From positions 19,469,190-19,533,189 of the forward strand of contig CM068553.1 in the NCBI GenBank assembly GCA_035048495.1: 64,000 nucleotides of DNA. Direction: 5' to 3'. Origin of the DNA: Euptelea pleiosperma. Lineage: Eukaryota > Streptophyta > Magnoliopsida > Ranunculales > Eupteleaceae. The notes beneath the pieces were generated by a model. That model was not told the origin of the DNA. It did not search any database and worked only from the letters and a program-made list of their open reading frames with translations. Below, piece by piece: positions 58,201-64,000 of the stretch. A program made the position numbers and the translations under genes. Every line of letters starts with the position of its first letter. The stretch's first letter is position 1.

Positions 58201-60047
58201 CCACAATATGAGCACGTGGTACACTCCTAGTGGATTCTGACCGTATGGATGTTTGGCCCAACCCTAGATGGACATACATTACAGACTAAAAATTAGCCTG
58301 ATTAGTGATTTCAAATCATTGGATTGGAATCGTTTTCATGGATTGATTTTTAACCGTTGAATTTGATCATTATTGAGTATTATTTGGGATGCAAAGATCT
58401 AAGGTTTGAAAACACTAATCTAGTTGATTTTTGGTTTGTAGGTCTACCTAGGTATTGGCCAAACATCCATATGGTTAGAGTCCTCTAAGAATGTGCCACG
58501 TTGCTCATTGTAAGTGGTTATACTTTGCTGACCGGCGGTGGTCCGCAAAGTTCTACACTCCTCAATGAGTAATTGTTTAAATATGGGGACGACTGTATGC
58601 TCTGAGATATTGGTTTTTTTTTTTTTGATAAGTCCAAAAATGCATTGATGAAAGGAGATCGAGAAGATCTCAAAGTACAAACGTATGATGAAGAAAAAAC
58701 AGAGGAATCAACCCAAAATCTGATCTAGTTGAAAAACCATGTCATTAAAATAGGTACCTCTCATCTCATGAGATACATTACCCCAGCATGAGCCACGTGG
58801 TACTCTTAGAAATCATTGGCCGTATGGATGTTTGGCCCAACCCTATGCGGACGTACATGCCCAAAATGAGCCTGATTAGTGATTTCTAAGTGTTGGATTG
58901 GAGTCGTTTTCATGGGTTGATTTTTAACTGTGGATTTCAAGCATGTACAAGGATCCAAAGGTTTGAAATTACTAATCAGGCTGATTTTTGGTACGTTGGT
59001 TCACTTAGGGATGGATAAAACATGGATAAGGCCAGTGGTCTCTAAAAGTCTGCCATGTTGCTCATACCGTAGTCCCTCACTCGTGGGAATGGTCAGCCCT
59101 AGGGTTTATCCCATGTGGACCCCACAGCACTTCATAAAAGATCCTTCGAGTCAAACCACCGGTGACCTTATAACAACACGTGATTTATTCCACAGCTCCA
59201 CACTGAATAATGGTTCACATAAGAAACCTTTCTTCACGAAGGTGCCAGCTTGCTCAGTTGGTAAAGTTTGTGGGAATAGACCTCGGTTCGAAACCGCCTT
59301 TACCGAGTTACTGATCTCTTTAAAAACAGGCTTAACTACCAAAAAAAAAAAACCTTTCTTCACAGAATGGTGGAGTAAAACTTCCCAATCAGCGAATATG
59401 AGCCATGTGGCACACTCATAGAGGATGCTTACCGTACTCACGCGAGAAGAGTACTATTAATTTGTATTTTTGTTTTGGGATTCAGAGCAATTGGAGATCA
59501 CAAGGTCGAAAGAGCCGGGAGGGACACTTGATTGGGAGGACATACAAAAGATGAAGTATTCATGGAATGTAGCAAATGAAGTGATGAGGCTCACACCCCC
59601 TCTTCAAGGAACTTTTAGAGAGGCCATAACCGACTTCAACTATGCAGGCTTCACCATTCCAAAGGGTTGGAAGGTACCTGATAACCATAACTTCATTGTG
59701 ATCCTCAAGAGATGTTGGCTATTTACTCGCTCTGTATTTTTATTTTTTTGCAGATATATTGGACTGTGAGCTCGACGAACAAGAACCCCGAGTACTTCCC
59801 TGAGCCAGAAAAATTTGATCCATTGAGATACGAAGGAAATGGACCAGCACCTTACACATTCGTTCCTTTTGGAGGAGGACCTCGGACGTGTCCAGGAAAA
59901 GAATATGCTCGGTTAGCTATACTCACTTTCCTCCATAATGTGGTGAAAAAGTTCAAATGGGAAGTGGTGTTCCCTCATGAGAAGATAATAGCTGATATGA
60001 TGCCTACACCAGCAAAAGGCCTTCCAGTTCGTCTACATCATCACTAA
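55234..60047 (+). CDS. CYP716-like cytochrome P450, copy B, complete (3 exons, 480 aa)
   Basis: Exons 55234-56194, 59486-59673 and 59754-60047, all GT-AG; phases close to a 480-residue protein, the usual CYP716 length. Domains: ER anchor about residues 5-26, basic KRK, hinge PPGSHGLP (37-44), I-helix [12 protein letters not shown] (289-300), K-helix EVMR (352-355), FDPLRYEG, and haem loop [13 protein letters not shown] with Cys429. The start at 55234 is preferred (GCCATGG context, normal N-terminus); an in-frame ATG at 55189 would add 15 residues. Odd points: the I-helix acidic residue is Ser (AGYST), and residues 116-142 are Thr/Pro/Ser-rich where the C-helix normally carries charged residues. 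CYP716 members commonly oxidise triterpene carbons at the ER using a P450 reductase; the substrate here is unknown. Intron 1 is 3.3 kb and packed with transposons. Confidence 0.9.
56701..57072. mobile_element. Mutator-like MITE in P450 intron 1
   Basis: Ends GGGTCAGGATCCGCGGTC and the inverse GATCCCCGGATCCTGAC(TC), with long inverted arms (CCATTTTTAACAACTATTTT / AAAAATGGTTGTCG) and an AAAAGTAA repeat on both sides (56693-56700, 57073-57080), 8 of 9 bases matching as a 9-bp TSD. Confidence 0.78.
57240..57545. repeat. MITE copy (GGATGTTTGGCC-related) in P450 intron 1
   Basis: Left GTACGAGGATTTTAAATTC, TGCCACGTGGAACACC, TTATGGATGTTTGCTCAACC; right AAGCATCCATAAGGTCAGTG and GTGCTCCTCGTATAATTTA in inverted order. 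Confidence 0.65.
57706..58085. repeat. MITE copy (GGATGTTTGGCC family) in P450 intron 1
   Basis: Left AGTAAAACTTTGATGACAAG, right CCTGTCATC...CTCATCAAACTTTTTCTC, core GACCGTATGGATGTTTTTCC and inverted GGATTAGCCAAACATCCATA. Confidence 0.72.
58175..58560. repeat. MITE copy (GGATGTTTGGCC family) in P450 intron 1
   Basis: Left GTCAGCAAAGTTGCTGACCG, GACCGTATGGATGTTTGGCC; right TTGGCCAAACATCCATATGG and GGTCCGCAAAGTTCTACACT. Confidence 0.7.
58785..59080. repeat. MITE copy (GGATGTTTGGCC family) in P450 intron 1, partial
   Basis: GCATGAGCCACGTGGTACTC, GGCCGTATGGATGTTTGGCC on the left; inverted half diverged (GGATGGATAAAACATGG). Ends not resolved. Confidence 0.6.
59224..59363 (+). mobile_element. tRNA-derived SINE in P450 intron 1
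   Basis: The body (59238-59349) has a tRNA-like box A region (GCTTGCTCAGTTGGTAAAG) and a perfect box B (GGTTCGAAACC), and ends in a run of 12 A. A 14-bp target duplication AAACCTTTCTTCAC is present at 59224-59237 and 59350-59363. It ends 122 bp before exon 2. Confidence 0.88.
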
Positions 60048-60224
60048 TCTCTCAACTCCTTCGGTCCCTTTCTTTCTTTCACGTTTTATCTATCTAGCTT
60101 TGGGCATAGGTTTTGGTTTGTTATTGAAGTTGTAAACGTATTCAGAGTCTTAAAGTGGTGTACCCACCATAGATATATTACAGACTCTGTTTGCATTCCT
60201 CCTAAAATTGACGCAGAGGGTCAA
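60048..60224 (+). other. 3' flank of P450 copy B
   Basis: The first 90 bases resemble the flank of copy A after 1114 (CTTTCTTTC, ATCTAGC(A/T)TTGG). Probable 3' UTR; no terminator motif is assigned. Confidence 0.5.
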
Positions 60225-60713
60225 AGAACATCAAGTTGTGAACGAGAAAGTCATGTATTGCTCTATCATTGCTTTGGTAAACATATTAGTGAACTAGATA
60301 TTTTTCCTAAATAGAATGATAATCTACCTCAATATGTTTTTTGTGTGAAATAGTGGATTGGATTTAGCTTGAATTGCACTTGTATTATCATCACATAGAG
60401 GTGTAGGGGAATTGTGTGTGATGCCAAAATCATCAAGAAGTCCTTGTAAATATATGATCCCACTACAAGAACACAGAGAACATTATTTTGCTTTCAGTGG
60501 ATGATTTGAAAACCCATTATTGATTTTTGCCTTTCCTAGAGATTAAGGAATCTCCAAGAAATAGCTAGACGCCACCTAATAAAAGAGCACACCATCCAAT
60601 AAAAGAGCGTCAAGTATCCAAACAACTGGCCCATGTCAGGCAATCAACTCAAGTGGAGAAGAGGATGAGAAAAATAAACCTCAACCCATAATACCACGAA
60701 GGTAGCGAATGAT
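60225..60713 (-). pseudogene. Ty1/copia polyprotein remnant (RT end and RNase H)
   Basis: On the minus strand from 60712: IIRYLRGIMG and GLFFSSSSPLELIA, then (after breaks) GLLDDFGITHNSPTPLCDDN and SAIQAKSNPLFHTKN, then NMFTKAMIEQYMTF. These are hallmarks of the copia RNase H region (LRYLRGT, PLELRAYSD, CDNQSAIQIA.NPVFHERTKH, ADIFTKA). Multiple stops and frameshifts; no LTR was matched. Confidence 0.8.
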
Positions 60714-60873
60714 CACTACAAGAAGTAAGACTTTTAGCAGCTGCCGCTATAGGTAAAGATAACCGCCTACCGCCACTAATTGCTATGTCGCTAAAGGGTT
60801 TATCAACTGCAAGCCCCAAAAACTGTTGTCACAAAAAGTGCCTCCTAACCATCGAAAAAATCATGGAGAATAC
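60714..60873 (+). mobile_element. Broken CACTA left terminus
   Basis: CACTACAAGAAGTAAGAC followed by 'GCAGCTGCCGCTATAGG' and 'CCGCCACTAATTGCTATGTCGCTA' subterminal-like motifs. It abuts the copia remnant on the left and is cut by the LTR starting at 60874. No right end in the window. Confidence 0.5.
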
Positions 60874-61791
60874 TGATATTCGCTCAAAAGTGCTTATTTT
60901 AAGCAATTATCCTTTTAGCGTTATCGCACTCTCCTACGTAAAAGACTCTATTTATCTACTTTTCTACGTAAGAGTCTCTTCTATTGCGTAGAACACACTT
61001 TTCTGGACGAAATGGTATATTTGCATGCATTAAACACATTTTCGGAAGTCTAGATATTAAGCCGTTCTGATTAAGTCTCATTACGCGCTTCTTCTGTCCC
61101 AGGAAACCCTGATTGGATGATTCTCGAGACTTGTGGGCCCACATGGATCATGAAAGCCCATTATCAAAGCTTAAAGAGTCCACAGGCTATGTCTAGAAGA
61201 TATGAGCCTATTACGGGCTGAACAAGGGGATCGAAGAGCTGGCCCAAGGAACCACGAGAGCGGGAGAGCTGATAACCAAGGAAGGACCAAAGCATTTAAA
61301 GCCACATCAAATGATGGCCTGCTCTACTGGCAAAGCTCAAGTGAAGAACAATGGAAAACCAGGGTTCATGACCCTCTGCCAATACTTTTTCTGATATTTT
61401 CTCTCTCATCTCTCCTTATTTTCTCTCTCTTCATCTCTCGGTCCTCGAATCTATTGACTTAACCCCAGAACTCCTACTCATTGGCTCTGTCTCATCTCCC
61501 TTAGCTTTCTGACCGTTGGATCTTCAATCGGACCGTTGGATCTCTCTAAATCCATCGATCTACTAATCTGGGTCCCAATCAAGTCACCATCCATCCGATC
61601 GCTATCAGACTGTCTGTCACATCATCTTGTGAGACGATAGACATCATCAATCCATGCGGGCCAGTAGCCGGGCCCATCTTCATCGACCCGCTGTCCGACC
61701 AGTTAGTGGACCCCGCGAATTTCAAAATAATTTTAATTAAATGGGGGGTCCACTAATTGGGGAGATTCCCCATAAAAAAGTAGTGTTTTAC

Positions 61792-61842
<51 letters not shown>

Positions 61843-62718
61843 TCTTTTTTTTATTTTCAAAAACCCCCTATTTCCATTAAAGGAAATAGGGAAGCTTTAA
61901 AAGGGGGAAGGAGGGGGACGAACCCTAATTTCCAAACCCTAATCCTCATCTAATCCCCTCCTTTCTCTCCCAAAACTCTCTTGCCCCCTCTTTCTCCTCG
62001 GTTTTTGACAATTTTTCCATCTTCTTCACCTTCTTCTTCGTCATTGTTTCTCGCCGGAGTTGCAGAACTCCGGCCATCTTCTACCTTGTTTTACCCCTCT
62101 TCTCTCCATCTCTTTTGACCCTGTTGGATAGCCAGCACCTCATCAGAACCCAACGGTGGGTTCCCAAGTTATTGCAACATCGGTTGCCGTCTACACCATC
62201 TACCACCACCGTGCACACCGCCCTCCACCGGACTGGTGCACCACTGTTCTCACCCTAGCCGTTACCCCCTCCATTCTAAGCTCCTCTCCCACGTTCCAGA
62301 ACTCTCTCTTCTCTCCACCAAGTTCTCTCTTCTCTCCATCATCAAACCCCATCCTCTCCCCTTGCATTGAACGATCTTTAGCCGCTCCATACACACCGTT
62401 TTCCACCTTGTTACCGGAGTTGCAGACCTGCAACTCCAGTTGGTCTCTCCATCTGCCAGCCGGTCATACCTTGCTGGTTCATCAACTGAACAGCAGGTGC
62501 ATCCACTCCGGCCGGTAGCTGCAACTCTCCAAGCCGTTAGACTTTCACACCGCCCTCCACCGGACTGGTGTGCACGCCCAGCCCACCAGCGTCAATAGCC
62601 AGCCACCTGTGTGCTCTACACCAGCGCCTCCCCCATTGCTGGCCGACAAGCAACATCTCCTCACTGAACGTTGACACCCTGCTCCTCCTTGATAGCTCGT
62701 ACATCCAAACGTTGCACT
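60874..62718 (+). mobile_element. LTR of the LARD family, plus orientation, diverged
   Basis: Starts TGATATTCGCTCAAAAGTGC, the complement of the LTR ends at 17464 and 31347, and follows the array LTR in reverse-complement order: ATTACGCGCTTCTTCTGTC, GATCCAACGGT-type motifs, GTGGACC...CACTAATTGGGGAGATTCC, the near-palindrome at 61866-61891, a TTTAAAAG TATA-like site, a CT-rich leader and CCGGAGTTGCAG. The CTACTTTCA end is not seen, so the element is truncated or rearranged. Confidence 0.78.
61801..61842. repeat. (TA)n microsatellite
   Basis: About 20 TA dinucleotides within the LTR, at the place where the array LTRs have their A/T run. Confidence 0.95.
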
Positions 62719-63316
62719 GTCTAGATATTAAGCCATTCTGATTAAGTCTCATTACGCGCTTCTTCTGTCGCAGGAAACCCTGATTGGATGATTCTCGAGA
62801 CTTGTGGGCCCACATGGATCATGAAAGCCCATTATCAAAGCTTAAAGAGTCCACAGGCTATGTCTAGAAGATATGAGCCTATTACGGGCTGAACAAGGGG
62901 ATCGAAGAGCTGGCCCAAGGAACCACGAGAGCGGGAGAGCTGATAACCAAGAGAAGGACCAAAGCATTTAAAGCCACATCAAATGATGGCCTGCTCTACT
63001 GGCAAAGCTCAAGTGAAGAACAATGGAAAACCAGGGTTCATGACCCTCTGCCAATACTTTTTCTGATATTTTCTCTCTCATCTCTCCTTATTTTCTCTCT
63101 CTTCATCTCTCGGTCCTCGAATCTATTGACTTAACCCCAGAACTCCTGCTCATTGGCTCTGTCTCATCTCCCTTAGCTTTCTGACCGTTGGATCTTCCAT
63201 CGGGCAGTTGGATCTCTATAGATCGCCATCTGATCTATCAATTCTATGCATCCGACCATCCGATCGTGCTACCGATCAGTCGATCATCCATCCTATCAAC
63301 CACCCGATCTCCATTG
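62719..63316 (+). repeat. Second partial copy of the same LTR (tandem, offset 1,671 bp)
   Basis: GTCTAGATATTAAGCC at 61048 recurs at 62719 and the two run in parallel for about 500 bp to the CTTTCTGACCGTTGGATCTT region, with few changes; they then diverge. A duplication or a second truncated LTR. Confidence 0.82.
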
Positions 63317-63333
63317 TAAAATATCAGTCCCTA

Positions 63334-63482
63334 GGGCAGGTTTGATTGTACAGAAATGCCTCAGATGATTGATTGTGGCTGAGAGCGTAGAGCTCAATTT
63401 TCGAAGAAAGGAAAATACATTTTTCCTTGATGGGTATTTCAAGGGGAAAATGCATTTTTCTCCCCTGGCAACCAAACGCACC
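63334..63482. mobile_element. PIF/Harbinger-like MITE, 149 bp
   Basis: Ends GGGCAGGTTTGATTG and inverse of GGTGCGTTTGGTTG; flanked by CTA at 63331-63333 and 63483-63485. Resembles the MITE 53887-54177 (both carry ATTTTCC... / GGGAAAATGCATTTT). Confidence 0.65.
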
Positions 63483-63567
63483 CTAACCCACATCCATCGA
63501 GCCCAGTGGCCCACTATCCTTCTGGCCCATGGCCGATGCACTCTGGGCCCACGATTTTTAGTGTTCC

Positions 63568-63681
63568 CATTGGCCAACCACTGGCCGACTCGTGGCGTCA
63601 TCCATTGGCCAACCACTGGCCGACTCGTGGCGTCATCTCTCGGCCAACCACTGGCCGACACGTGACATCATCTCTCGGTCA
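63568..63681. repeat. 35-bp tandem repeat, about 3 units
   Basis: Units built on TTGGCCAACCACTGGCCGAC then (T/A)CGTG(G/A)C(G/A)TCATC; the third is diverged. Confidence 0.9.
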
Positions 63682-63742
63682 GTGATCAATCAACCTCATG
63701 GCCAAATAGCCCACGAGCCGTAACCCACTTATCATTTATCAA

Positions 63743-63762
63743 AATAAGAAAATAAAAAAAAA

Positions 63763-63797
<35 letters not shown>

Positions 63798-64000
63798 TTT
63801 TTTTAGAAACCGTGGATTTCTAAGAGAGAAACCCACGGTTTCTTCCTTAAATGAGGGACCCCTAGAAACCCTAGAGAGCTCTTCTTTTTCTCGCTCCCTC
63901 TCTTTCTTTCGGCTCTCCTTCGGTCTCCTCGCCGTGGTCTTCTCCGGCGAACTGGTGGAGCTCGCCTTCTTCTCCTTCTTCTTCTTCTTCTTCTTCTTCT
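63743..64000 (+). other. A-rich tract, hairpin, CT-rich leader-like sequence to window end
   Basis: A 50-base A-rich tract is followed by an inverted repeat (GAAACCGTGGATTTCT / AGAAACCCACGGTTTC), AAACCCTAGAGAGCTC, a CT-rich region and a TTC microsatellite (63966-64000). The order (A/T tract, hairpin, leader, CTCCGGCGA) mirrors the LARD LTRs, so this may be an LTR of a related subfamily. Cut by the window edge. Confidence 0.5.

Noticed and set aside
1..64000. CRISPR arrays, operons, ribosome binding sites, bacterial defence systems
   Set aside because: The window is plant nuclear DNA with introns; the tandem repeats present are microsatellites, MITE units or transposon subterminal arrays, without spacer-repeat structure.

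Overview
The window is nuclear DNA of a flowering plant. It has GT-AG introns, a CYP716-type cytochrome P450 gene, and nearly every plant transposon class: CACTA, hAT, Mutator-like and PIF/Harbinger MITEs, LINE, SINE, copia and gypsy. I cannot name the species. By my reading only about 5 kb at the right and 0.6 kb at the left is host gene; the rest is layered transposon insertions.

Layout. 1-1114: last two exons of a P450 (copy A) whose first exon lies left of the window. 1440-3928: LINE 3' end, hAT transposase remnant, and an LTR-like piece with a long G run. 3929-5467: solo LTR with a perfect 5-bp target-site duplication (TSD). 5516-34204: a 28.7-kb CACTA element (CACTA-1; TSD CTT) with a decayed TNP2 transposase, a decayed second (Transposase_24) gene, a captured piece of a KH-domain/FUBP-like host gene, and, nested inside, a 16.7-kb tandem LTR-internal-LTR-internal-LTR array (14655-31347) of a non-autonomous gypsy element (LARD-like, minus orientation, tRNA-Asp-type primer site). 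37058-49894: CACTA-2 (TSD AGA) with a truncated TNP2 gene, itself interrupted by CACTA-3 (38449-44829; TSD ATA). CACTA-3 shows no transposase but carries same-strand exon fragments of at least four host genes: an alpha/beta hydrolase, a DnaJ co-chaperone, a chloroplast glutamyl endopeptidase and a three-repeat MYB. 49895-55180: dense cluster of nested MITEs upstream of P450 copy B. 55234-60047: complete three-exon P450 copy B (480 aa) with a 3.3-kb first intron full of MITEs and a SINE. 60048-64000: copia remnant, a broken CACTA terminus, and rearranged plus-strand LTRs of the family seen in the array.

How it fits together. The two P450s are tandem paralogues (same 188-nt second exon and 294-nt third exon) pushed about 59 kb apart by insertions. 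CYP716 enzymes usually oxidise triterpene scaffolds; the substrate here is not known. The most notable content is two separate host-gene capture events in CACTA elements and the near-identical 6,941-bp tandem LARD array.
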